In this document: in pieces, positions 35,852-43,574 of the stretch
How the letters are laid out: every line of letters starts with the position of its first letter
How positions within the stretch are numbered: the stretch's first letter is position 1
Source: Flavobacteriales bacterium
GTDB lineage: Bacteria; Bacteroidota; Bacteroidia; Flavobacteriales_F; PHOS-HE28
Direction: 5' to 3'
DNA: 45,195 nt
Assembly (NCBI GenBank): GCA_018057455.1
Contig: JAGPDT010000024.1
Coordinates: 1-45,195, forward strand
The notes under the pieces: model-generated
Seen by the model: only the letters and a program-made list of their open reading frames with translations
Database searches by the model: none
Told to the model about the DNA's origin: nothing
Made by a program: the position numbers and the translations under genes

Positions 35852-37933
35852 TTACGGCAACACCTGGGTGCGTACCGCGGTGGGCGTGCCGCCCAGCACG
35901 GAAATGATCCGGTCGCGGTCATTCCCCGCATTGGTGTACTTGGTGGCACCGTCCAAATTGATATCCTCCCTGGCATAGCCCGGGACCACGGTGGTGGTTG
36001 AGCCCCCCCCGATGCGGAGCAGGACCGCATCGCGGTCATTGGCCGGCCCGGTATAGCTCACCTGTCCATCGCCATTGGCATCACCGGCGCGCAGGCAGCG
36101 TGTGTTGCCCACCTGCACGGTGGCATTGTTTCCACCTTGCAGGGGCATGCTGCCATCGGTGAAGTCCATCGTGGTGGGTATTGCGGTGAGTGATCCGGGG
36201 GTGGCGGTGATGATGCCCAAATGATTGCGATGCCTTACCGCCACGTAGTAGTTGCTGGCGGGCATTCCATGGAACTCCACGGCGCCCACGCCGTCCACGC
36301 CCACCACCTGGCCATCGCTGCGCAACAGGGCCGCGCGGCTGGCGAGCACCAGGGCCGGGTCGTTCTTGTGCCGTAGTTCCACGAGCAACCAGTCCACGAT
36401 CGCCCGGGGCCCGGCCACGGCAAGCACATCCGGATCGGTGGTTTCGCCGCCTCCGTTGCCGGCCATGGCATACCCCAGGCCCGTATAGGGTTCGGCCAGG
36501 GGAAGCAGGCCGGTGCTGCTCAACGATGCGGTCATCAGGCCGGCCGCCTGTACATAGGGGCCTTGCAGCATCACCTTGGGCCTCACCGCCACGAACGGCT
36601 GGGCCCCGTTGGGGTCATATCCGTCCAAGGCCGTGGTGGTGTTGGCGGGGTCCAGCCAATCGCGCAGGCGTGAACCGGCGTTGGTGCCGCCGTTCCAATT
36701 GAAGCTGAACTTGGAGGCGAAGGCGGTGTCGGTGGTGGCCGTGGCACAGGTCATGCCACCGCCCACCATATGGCCCACCAAGCGCTTGTTCTGGTCGAAC
36801 AACGGGGCACCGCTTGCACCCGCTTCCAGGATGCCATTGAACCAGCGGCTCGCCCAACAGGGCACCTCTTCCTCCTCCAAGGCGGCCGAGGTGGCCGGCG
36901 TGTTGTAGAAGCCGATTTTCTTCACGTCCGACAAGGGGTTGAGGATGGCCGCACCGCTTTGTGGCGCATTGCCGCCGCGGTCCCAGCCGGCGTAGTAGGC
37001 GTTGAAGGCAGGGGGCGGCGTGTCGAAAAGCTCCATCAGGCAGAAATCGCCGTGGTAGAGGACCGCCCGCCTGACGCTGCCCGTGAGCGATTGCATGGTC
37101 TGCCCGGTATCAACGGAACAAGTGGGGCTTTGGTAATTGAAGTAGTACACCCATTGGCTTTCGGAAGGCACGTAGCAGTGGTTGGCGATGAGCACGTAGG
37201 GCTTCCCGTCCTGGAGGGTGTTGTTCAGCAGGGTGCCGTTGCAGGTATGGCCCTCCGGCGTCATGAACCAGACTACCGCGCGGCTTTGGTCCTGCCAGTC
37301 GGCGGCCACGGGGCAGGCCACGTTGTTGTGGCAGGGGGAGCTGGGGTAGCCGGGATAGAAGTCACGCTGTGCCGCCTGGGCCGCCGGAAAGATGCTGCGC
37401 CAAGCATGTGTGACGTGCGACACCCGGATGGCCGCGGGTGGGGCACCGGCCGGTTCCTGGTATTCGACGGTGATGGCATCGCCCGGCAGGAAGGCCGTGG
37501 CAAACCGGCCATCCGGCAGCTGATCAGCCTGGGTGAAGGCCCCGAGGAAAGTGGTGCGTGCCGCATTGTAGAGGAACAGGCGCCCGCCCCACGGCAAAGC
37601 GAGTTCGCTGAACTGCATGCTCATCATCATCGCGCCTTCGCTGTGCACGGTGAAACGGCACACCCTGCCCCCACTTGGCAGGTGTGACCAGTGGCCTTCG
37701 GCGATCATGTCCACACCCACGTCCCTGCGTGTGCCGAACCGGTATCCGCGCGGCGCACCGGCGGTGTCCGCCGCCGCTTCGGTGGCGGCTGGGTCCACCG
37801 GCCCCAAGTGCAGATCGGCCACCATGGCGGCCGGATGAGCAGAGGGATCCCAGTTGAGCGGGGTTCCACCAAGGGGAAGTTGAGCGTTCACCTCCACGAC
37901 GGCCAGCAACAACAACGCGGCAATGATCCTCAT
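35852..37933 (-). CDS. Secreted lysyl-endopeptidase-like serine protease with dockerin-like repeat tail
   Basis: 693 residues. The signal peptide MRIIAALLLLAVVEVNA is cleaved before QLPLG. Residues about 60-190 form a beta-rich N-terminal region. Residues about 200-430 resemble Achromobacter protease I/lysyl endopeptidase: CNGTLLNN, the catalytic His in IANHC, Asp in HGDFCLME and Ser in GASGAPLF, plus several Cys. A beta-sandwich-like stretch follows (about 450-610). The end (about 615-693) has two similar 39-residue units, GDANGDGQVSYTGPANDRD and DINLDGATKYTNAGNDRD, each with a calcium-loop-like DxNxDG pattern, ending in TQVLP. There is no ordinary T9SS tag; the repeats may replace it. ATG 37933 is chosen as the signal-peptide start, 47 bp after the upstream gene. 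Confidence 0.85.
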   Translation of the reverse strand: MRIIAALLLLAVVEVNAQLPLGGTPLNWDPSAHPAAMVADLHLGPVDPAATEAAADTAGAPRGYRFGTRRDVGVDMIAEGHWSHLPSGGRVCRFTVHSEGAMMMSMQFSELALPWGGRLFLYNAARTTFLGAFTQADQLPDGRFATAFLPGDAITVEYQEPAGAPPAAIRVSHVTHAWRSIFPAAQAAQRDFYPGYPSSPCHNNVACPVAADWQDQSRAVVWFMTPEGHTCNGTLLNNTLQDGKPYVLIANHCYVPSESQWVYYFNYQSPTCSVDTGQTMQSLTGSVRRAVLYHGDFCLMELFDTPPPAFNAYYAGWDRGGNAPQSGAAILNPLSDVKKIGFYNTPATSAALEEEEVPCWASRWFNGILEAGASGAPLFDQNKRLVGHMVGGGMTCATATTDTAFASKFSFNWNGGTNAGSRLRDWLDPANTTTALDGYDPNGAQPFVAVRPKVMLQGPYVQAAGLMTASLSSTGLLPLAEPYTGLGYAMAGNGGGETTDPDVLAVAGPRAIVDWLLVELRHKNDPALVLASRAALLRSDGQVVGVDGVGAVEFHGMPASNYYVAVRHRNHLGIITATPGSLTAIPTTMDFTDGSMPLQGGNNATVQVGNTRCLRAGDANGDGQVSYTGPANDRDAVLLRIGGGSTTTVVPGYAREDINLDGATKYTNAGNDRDRIISVLGGTPTAVRTQVLP

Positions 37934-37938
37934 CCCGG

Positions 37939-37946
37939 TAAAGTTA
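37939..37946 (-). promoter_or_regulatory. Possible -7 element (TAACTTTA) before the protease gene
   Basis: One mismatch from TAnnTTTG on the minus strand, ending 5 bp before ATG 37933. If used it would give a nearly leaderless mRNA. No -33 TTG is evident. Confidence 0.3.
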
Positions 37947-37980
37947 CGGCTGGCGATCGGTGGACCTTCCGCAGGCGTGC

Positions 37981-40068
37981 TCAATGGGCCGTGATCACAA
38001 AGGTGGTGCGCCGGTTGAGGGCACGGCCGGCCTCGCTGCCGTTGTCGGCCATGGGCACGGTGGGGCCGAACCCCTTGCTGGTGAGCCGCGCCGCGCCGAT
38101 CCCGAGCGTCACCAGGTGTTCCAGCACGTTGGCGGCCCTGTCGCGGCTCAGGGCCATGTTGGCTTCCAAGTCCCCCACATTGTCCGTGTGGCCCTGCAGT
38201 TCGATGCGCACCTTGGGATTATCCATCAAGAAGGTGGCCAACTCGGCCAGGATGAAGCGGCTGGCGCCGGTGATCTCCGCGCTGTTGGTGGCAAAGCGGA
38301 TGTCGTTCACCTTGTAGTTGCGGCCCGTCTCGATTTTTTCCAGCTGCATGTCCACGTGGGCCACGCCTCCCCGCACGGTGTCTTCCAGGCTGAACGAGCG
38401 GCTGTCGAAGACGTGGTCGGGCTTTTTCACGGTGACGATCACGTCGGAGCCCGGTTGCAGGCGCAGTACGGCGGCGTATTTGCCGTCGTTGGGGTCCACA
38501 TTGAGCATTTCGGTCTTGCGGGTGTCCATGTAGGTAATGGAGACCGTGGCATCCTTCACGGCCTTGCCCAACTCATCCTTCACTTCGCCTTTCACGATCG
38601 TGATTTCCTGGGGGCGGGCCTCTTTGGGCAGATCGAACCCGTAGATGTCCAACCCGCCGGGCCCTTTGAAGCGGCTGCTTGCGAAATAGGCGGTCCGTCC
38701 ATCGGCACTGACGATCAAGCCGTGCTCATCCTGCGGGGTGTTGATGGGATTGCCCAGGTTCTTGGGCGTTGTCCAGCCTTCGTTTTCCGCCAGGCGGCTG
38801 TAGAAGATGTCATAGCCCCCGATGCCGCGGTGGCCGGTGCCCAGCTGTTCGTTGCCGTGTTCATCGCGCGGGGGCCGCGCGGCGAAGTAGAGCGTTCGGC
38901 TGTCGCTGTGCATGAAGGGTGCCTTTTCATCACCTGCCGTATTGATGGGCGCGGGCAAGGGTTGGGCCGGGGCCCATTCGCCCTTTTCGTTGCGCTCGCT
39001 GGAGTAGATGTCCGTGCCTTGGCTGTTGCGCCGCAGGGTGGCGAAGAACAAGGTCCTGCCATCCGAGCTGAGCGAAGGTTGGCTCTCCCAACCATCCTCG
39101 GTGTTGATGGCCGGCCCCAGGTTGTTGAGTTCGCTCCAGGTGAAGGTCTGCTTGCCCGAGCTGAAATCCACATGGGTGGTGTAGTGCGTGCTGTAGATAT
39201 CGCAGTTCTTGTAGCCGGCGTCCACGGGCCTGCACACGGTGACAAAGAGTTCCTTGTTGTTGAGGCTGACGGTGACGCCGCCGTAGCTGTCGCCCGTGTT
39301 GAAGGGCGGCGGCAACGGGTGGCCTCCGCCGAAATCGGCCTGCACGGATGCGCGCCTGGCCTCCGTAAGTTCCTCCACGTCGCGGGGGAACCGGTCGCCG
39401 AGCGCTTGGCGTTTGCTCATGCGGGTGAAGAAAAGGAGCTCATTGTCCGGCGAGAACATGGGCAGGTATTCATCGGCAGGGGTATCCACGCCATGGAGCG
39501 GAGTGGGTGCCATGGGCGCTTTGTCGCGGTAGAAATCGCGATAAAACGCCAGCTCGGGCAGGATGCGTTCCACCTCGCCCATCATGCGGCCGTGCTCGTC
39601 GGCGGCATCGCCCCCGGCCGTTTGCGGCAGGTCCTGGAAGTGCTGGAAGGCCTGTGCGGCCCCGGCATACTGCTCCTGGGCATAGTAGATGGAACCGAGG
39701 TAGTAGTACAGCTCCGTGCGCTGTTGCGGGCAGGTCTGCTGGTACTGCTCAAGGTATTGCAGGCCGGCGGCAAAGCTGCCCGCCCCGGACCTGGCCCGCA
39801 GAAAGGCGCTTTCCCCGGTGCGGAAGAGGCATTCGGCGCAGTCGGGCTGCTCATCCAACAGGGCCTTCAGTTTCTGGTGGCGCTCGGTGGGGTTACGGGC
39901 GTCCATGGCCTCTTCCAGGCGTTTGCCCACCTTCTTGTCGGCCGGTGGTCCGCAGGGATCGCCTTCCCTATCCTGCCCGGATGCCGCCGTGCCCAGCACG
40001 CTCAATAGCAACAGGCAGGCGGTTTTCAGCAAGCCCGGTAGGGCCAACCTGCTCTCCTCACGTTCCAT
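37981..40068 (-). CDS. PorE-like outer-envelope protein: TPR, PD40 propeller, regulatory-like fold and OmpA domain
   Basis: 695 residues from ATG 40068 (MEREESRLALPGLL then a hydrophobic core ending TAASGQ). TPR-like helices lie at about 30-130, PD40/WD40-like propeller units at about 150-430 (PMFSPDNELLFF, PSLSSDGRTLFFAT, PFMHSDSRTLYFAA, LIVSADGRTAYFAS), a carboxypeptidase-regulatory-like domain at about 440-535, and an OmpA C-terminal peptidoglycan-binding domain at about 545-690 (IELQGHTDNVGD, LSRDRAANV, NRRTTF). This order is that of P. gingivalis PorE, a T9SS component that binds peptidoglycan, but also of other Bacteroidota OmpA proteins. GTG 40113, overlapping the asmA-like stop, and ATG 40101 are alternative starts with long N-terminal extensions. 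No clear lipobox. Confidence 0.88.
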   Translation of the reverse strand: MEREESRLALPGLLKTACLLLLSVLGTAASGQDREGDPCGPPADKKVGKRLEEAMDARNPTERHQKLKALLDEQPDCAECLFRTGESAFLRARSGAGSFAAGLQYLEQYQQTCPQQRTELYYYLGSIYYAQEQYAGAAQAFQHFQDLPQTAGGDAADEHGRMMGEVERILPELAFYRDFYRDKAPMAPTPLHGVDTPADEYLPMFSPDNELLFFTRMSKRQALGDRFPRDVEELTEARRASVQADFGGGHPLPPPFNTGDSYGGVTVSLNNKELFVTVCRPVDAGYKNCDIYSTHYTTHVDFSSGKQTFTWSELNNLGPAINTEDGWESQPSLSSDGRTLFFATLRRNSQGTDIYSSERNEKGEWAPAQPLPAPINTAGDEKAPFMHSDSRTLYFAARPPRDEHGNEQLGTGHRGIGGYDIFYSRLAENEGWTTPKNLGNPINTPQDEHGLIVSADGRTAYFASSRFKGPGGLDIYGFDLPKEARPQEITIVKGEVKDELGKAVKDATVSITYMDTRKTEMLNVDPNDGKYAAVLRLQPGSDVIVTVKKPDHVFDSRSFSLEDTVRGGVAHVDMQLEKIETGRNYKVNDIRFATNSAEITGASRFILAELATFLMDNPKVRIELQGHTDNVGDLEANMALSRDRAANVLEHLVTLGIGAARLTSKGFGPTVPMADNGSEAGRALNRRTTFVITAH

Positions 40069-40109
40069 GGGATCAAACGCCGGGTCCGCGATGCACTTCA
40101 TCGCCCTGT

Positions 40110-42950
40110 TCACTTCACCGTGGTATCCGTGGCCTCCGCTTTGGCAATGAGGGCGTCACCCTGCTTGCGGGCCAGGTCCACCAGCCCATCGGCGCGTTTG
40201 TCCGCCTCCGCAATGAACTGCCTCTCCTTGTCATCGGCGGCCTTTTTCGCCTTGTCGGCCGCCACCTTGGCCGCGGCTTTGGCCAAGGGGTTGTTGGCCT
40301 GGTTGACCAGGTCGTCCGCGGCCTTGTACCCTTGGGCCTTCACGTTGGCCGCCTCGCTGCGCGCCCTGGCCTTGATGTCGTTGGCCTGTTTCTGGGCCTC
40401 GGCCAACAGGCGAGCGGCTTCTTCGCGGGCCTTGGCGATGGCTTCCTCCTTGGCTTTGCCGATCTGCTGGTTGACCTGTTCCTTCACTTCTTCCTTGATG
40501 GTCTCCTTCACGTTCCCGCCCCCGGCGAACACCGGTTTCACCACGGGCTTTTCCACGGTGCCGGTGATCTTGGCGGTGAGGTCCAATTCCTTGGGCAATT
40601 GGGTATCGGTGCCCAAGGTGCGGTTGATCTGGCCCAGGAGACCGCCCACCAGCTGGCCGGCATCAGCGCCGAACATGTCCGTGGGCACCTTGGTCTTGAG
40701 GGTGTAGTCGATGGCATGGTCCGCAAAGGCCGTACTGCCGGCCACATGGGCCGTGAGGCGATCGATCTTCACCTGGAACGGCTTGGTGATCATCTTGCCG
40801 TCCTGGATGTCGTAGCTGAAGTCCATGTCCTGGACGTTCGCCGTGGCCAGTTGGGGCATTTTCAGCACGTTGGCCGCTTCCTGCAGGGGCTTGAAGCCCG
40901 ACAAGGCGATGTTCTTGGTCTTGAGCACACCCTGGCCCGCCAGGCTGGCCATCACCGGCGCCATCTGCGGGTCCAGCGTTCCGGCCAAGGCCAAGGTGGT
41001 GGTTACGCGCCCTGTGCAATACTTGGCCACCGGGGCCATCTCCTGCACCATTTCCACGTTGTCCACCAACTTCTTGATGTCGACGTCGCTCACCTTGAGG
41101 TCCATGTTGAACTTGGGGGCCGCCTGGTCCCGGGTGTCGTAAGAGCCGTCCATGCCCATTCGGCCGTCGAAGATGTTGAAGCCCATGCCACGGAGGTCCA
41201 CACGCTGGTCGTGCACGTGCAGTTTGCCGGCGGCGTTGGCCAGGACGAGGTTTTCATACAGCACTTCCTTCACGGCGGCGGTGAGGGTGAAGTCGATGTT
41301 CCGCGGCACTTCGATGATACCTGCCGCGGCGCTATCGGTGGTGGCCGCGGCGGCGGTGGAGCCCGCATCGGCCGGGCCCATCAGTTCGTTGAGGTCGAAC
41401 CGGTTGCTTTTCACATCGAAGGCCCCGGTGAGGGTGCTGTCCTTGAGCCACCATTGCAGGTAGTTGTCCATGCGTCCGCTGGCCTGCACGTCGCTCTTGC
41501 CCACGCTGCCGGTGAAGTTGGTGAGTGCCAGGAATCGCGGGCTGAAGTCGAAGATGAGCGAGCGGATGTCCACCGGGTACGGCAGGGAATCGCTACGGTA
41601 GTTCATGCCGCTGAGCGCGAGCTGGCCTTCGGCCTTGAATTGCTCGAAGCGTTGGGCTTCCACATCGCTCATGCGGCCGGCCATGCGCACATCGGCCACC
41701 ACCTTGCCGGTGAGGGCATCCCCCTTGGTCATGGGCACCACCTTGTTCACGTTGGCCAGGTCGATGTCGGCTTTCAGGGCCGCATCCACGTTGGGATCGC
41801 TGATGGGCGTGGAGAGGTGCATGCGTGCTTCCACGGGGTTGCCCGCGAGCTTCAGGGCGAACCGTTTGAGGTCCACTACCATGCCGTCCAGGTCCTTGCC
41901 TTGCGGACTTTGGATGATGCAATCCACGAAGATGGCCTCCATGCTGGCGGGCAGGTCGGGGTATTTGAAGCGGCCGTTGTCCACGTTGATGTTCACGCCG
42001 AAGCCCGGCGAGGTCTGTTCATTGTAGGTGCCTTTCACGTAGCCCGAGAAGGCGGCCTTACCGGAGAGGTCCACACCCTTGAGGTCGGAGGCAAATTCCG
42101 CAGGTACCAATGAGAGCAGCGTACCGATGTCGCTCTTCTTCATGTTCCAGGTGAGGTCCATGTCGATGTCGTCCGCAGGCATGGCCAACCATCCGTCCAG
42201 GCCGAGCTCGAGTTGGTTCACCAGGATGTTGTTGTCCTTGAAGGTGAATTTCATGTGGGGCAGGTCCATGTCGATGTCGGCCTGCAGGTTGGCCTTGGCG
42301 TTGCGCAGGTATTTCACGCCATCGTAGGCCACGGTGGTCCGTTCCACGGTGGTGTTGGTGCTGAGGGTGAAGAGGTCCTGGGTGAAGTCGCCCTTGCCGG
42401 TGTGCTCCACGTCCTGGAGGTCCATCATTATCGGCAGGCTCTCGTCATCGTACATAATGTGCCCCTTGGTGATGCTGTACTGCTTGAGGGCCACGTTGAA
42501 CCGTGTGGTGGCGGTGTCCTCGGGCAACTCGGCCGTGGTGCTGTCGGGCATGGCGATGTCCCAGTTGGCGCGGCCGTCCTGGAGCACCTTGATGTGGATG
42601 ACCGGTTCCACCAAAGCCACCTCCCTGATCTTGATCTGGTCGCTGAAGAGGCTCATGGTGGCGATGGTGGCGCGGACCTCACCGAGGTCGGCCAGGCAAA
42701 CCCCTTCGAAGGGCGCCTTGTTGCACACCTTCACATTCTTCACTTCCACGCTGGCATTGGGAAAGCTGCGCAACAGGCTAATGTCCCAATCGCCCCAATC
42801 CACCGTGGCGTTGATGCTCTTGTTCACCTGTTCCTTCACGGCCGCCTCGATCTTGTCCTTGTACAGCACCGGGATGAGCACGGCGGCCACCAGCAGCAAT
42901 ACGATAAGGATACCGAACACGAGCAGGATACGCTTGGTCCACTTGGCCAT
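40110..42950 (-). CDS. AsmA-family protein
   Basis: 946 residues. One N-terminal transmembrane helix (about 8-30) anchors a very long periplasmic region. The start WTKRILLVFGILIVLLL with 'KDKIEAAVKEQVNKSINATVDWG' (read in parts, about 32-54) and repeated beta-strand units are typical of AsmA/TamB-like bridge proteins; the AsmA C-terminal-like domain is at about 600-800. The last 125 residues are an Ala-, Lys- and Glu-rich coiled coil. AsmA-like proteins are thought to move phospholipids between inner and outer membrane. The stop overlaps the possible GTG start of the OmpA-domain gene downstream, so both are probably on one transcript for outer-membrane upkeep. Confidence 0.9.
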   Translation of the reverse strand: MAKWTKRILLVFGILIVLLLVAAVLIPVLYKDKIEAAVKEQVNKSINATVDWGDWDISLLRSFPNASVEVKNVKVCNKAPFEGVCLADLGEVRATIATMSLFSDQIKIREVALVEPVIHIKVLQDGRANWDIAMPDSTTAELPEDTATTRFNVALKQYSITKGHIMYDDESLPIMMDLQDVEHTGKGDFTQDLFTLSTNTTVERTTVAYDGVKYLRNAKANLQADIDMDLPHMKFTFKDNNILVNQLELGLDGWLAMPADDIDMDLTWNMKKSDIGTLLSLVPAEFASDLKGVDLSGKAAFSGYVKGTYNEQTSPGFGVNINVDNGRFKYPDLPASMEAIFVDCIIQSPQGKDLDGMVVDLKRFALKLAGNPVEARMHLSTPISDPNVDAALKADIDLANVNKVVPMTKGDALTGKVVADVRMAGRMSDVEAQRFEQFKAEGQLALSGMNYRSDSLPYPVDIRSLIFDFSPRFLALTNFTGSVGKSDVQASGRMDNYLQWWLKDSTLTGAFDVKSNRFDLNELMGPADAGSTAAAATTDSAAAGIIEVPRNIDFTLTAAVKEVLYENLVLANAAGKLHVHDQRVDLRGMGFNIFDGRMGMDGSYDTRDQAAPKFNMDLKVSDVDIKKLVDNVEMVQEMAPVAKYCTGRVTTTLALAGTLDPQMAPVMASLAGQGVLKTKNIALSGFKPLQEAANVLKMPQLATANVQDMDFSYDIQDGKMITKPFQVKIDRLTAHVAGSTAFADHAIDYTLKTKVPTDMFGADAGQLVGGLLGQINRTLGTDTQLPKELDLTAKITGTVEKPVVKPVFAGGGNVKETIKEEVKEQVNQQIGKAKEEAIAKAREEAARLLAEAQKQANDIKARARSEAANVKAQGYKAADDLVNQANNPLAKAAAKVAADKAKKAADDKERQFIAEADKRADGLVDLARKQGDALIAKAEATDTTVK

Positions 42951-43320
42951 GGGATGCTTGGGGGGAAGTTGAATTCAATGAGGGAACGTGTGGTGCATGC
43001 AAGAACCGTGCACTTGGGGCACCGGGTGCAAAGATCAGCTTTTCGGGGTTTGGCATGAACGGTGGGGATGATACCTGCCCACGCGGGCGCACCTTCCGAC
43101 CCACGCGGTCCATCGGGGCCGATGTGCTCCCGGACCACCTTGGACAAGTGCTGGAGCAACGACTGTACCGGGTATTGAGGGCAACTGCCCCGGTAGGGGG
43201 CCGGACCGAGGGCCTACTCCTTATGACGTAGGGAATTGCCCACAGGGCCTGGTTCGTAGGTGGCAGTACGTAGGGAATGCCGCCCATCGAACCCTTCCAT
43301 ACGCTCAGACCTCCCCGCAC
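42951..43320. other. Intergenic region upstream of the AsmA-family gene
   Basis: 370 bp without a credible gene. Two exact copies of ACGTAGGGAAT (43226-43236 and 43268-43278) lie 42 bp apart, with CGTAGG again at 43255-43260. A GATCTTTG motif on the minus strand (43036-43029) could be a weak -7 element 78 bp before the ATG. No RNA gene or terminator was recognised. Confidence 0.5.
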
Positions 43321-43539
43321 TTACGGCAATATCACCGATCGCCCCGTGCGGGTATGAACATGAGGGGAGCCCAAGGCCACCCGCACCATATACGTGCCCG
43401 GTGCCAATGCCCTCGCAGTCAAGGTACAGCTGGAACTTCCCGCAGGCCAAGGTTCTTGCAGCACCACGCGCCCGCTGGCATCGTGTACGGTGGCTTCGAG
43501 TGCCTCAGCCACCGGTACCCCCTCGATGTTTCCACAGGG
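43321..43539 (-). pseudogene. Orphan T9SS sorting-domain fragment
   Basis: An open frame of 72 residues after an in-frame TGA at 43540-43542, with only a GTG (43512) as possible start. It encodes HDASGRVVLQEPWPAGSS, then ALAPGTYMVRVAL and TGRSVILP, matching the end of the sorting domain of the gene upstream (HDASGRVVLREEWPDG, LLAPGTYVVRVAV, TGKMIVLP). There is no signal peptide and no passenger. Best read as the remnant of a deleted or duplicated T9SS cargo gene. Confidence 0.75.
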
Positions 43540-43568
43540 TCACCACTTGGGGACCCTGCGGAAACATC
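43525..43568 (-). terminator. Strong hairpin after the delta-60-repeat gene
   Basis: Arms of 17 bases (43525-43541 and 43552-43568) pair with one mismatch, which can be a wobble pair in one strand, around a 10-base loop. It begins 6 bp after the stop of the 43575 gene. No T tract follows, so it may be a terminator of non-standard type or an mRNA 3'-end stabiliser. Confidence 0.5.
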
Positions 43569-43574
43569 CGTTCT

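Noticed and set aside
37960-42113. Plus-strand open frames of 682 and 868 codons
   Set aside because: They are antisense to the OmpA-domain and AsmA-family genes and show no motifs; shadow frames in GC-rich DNA.
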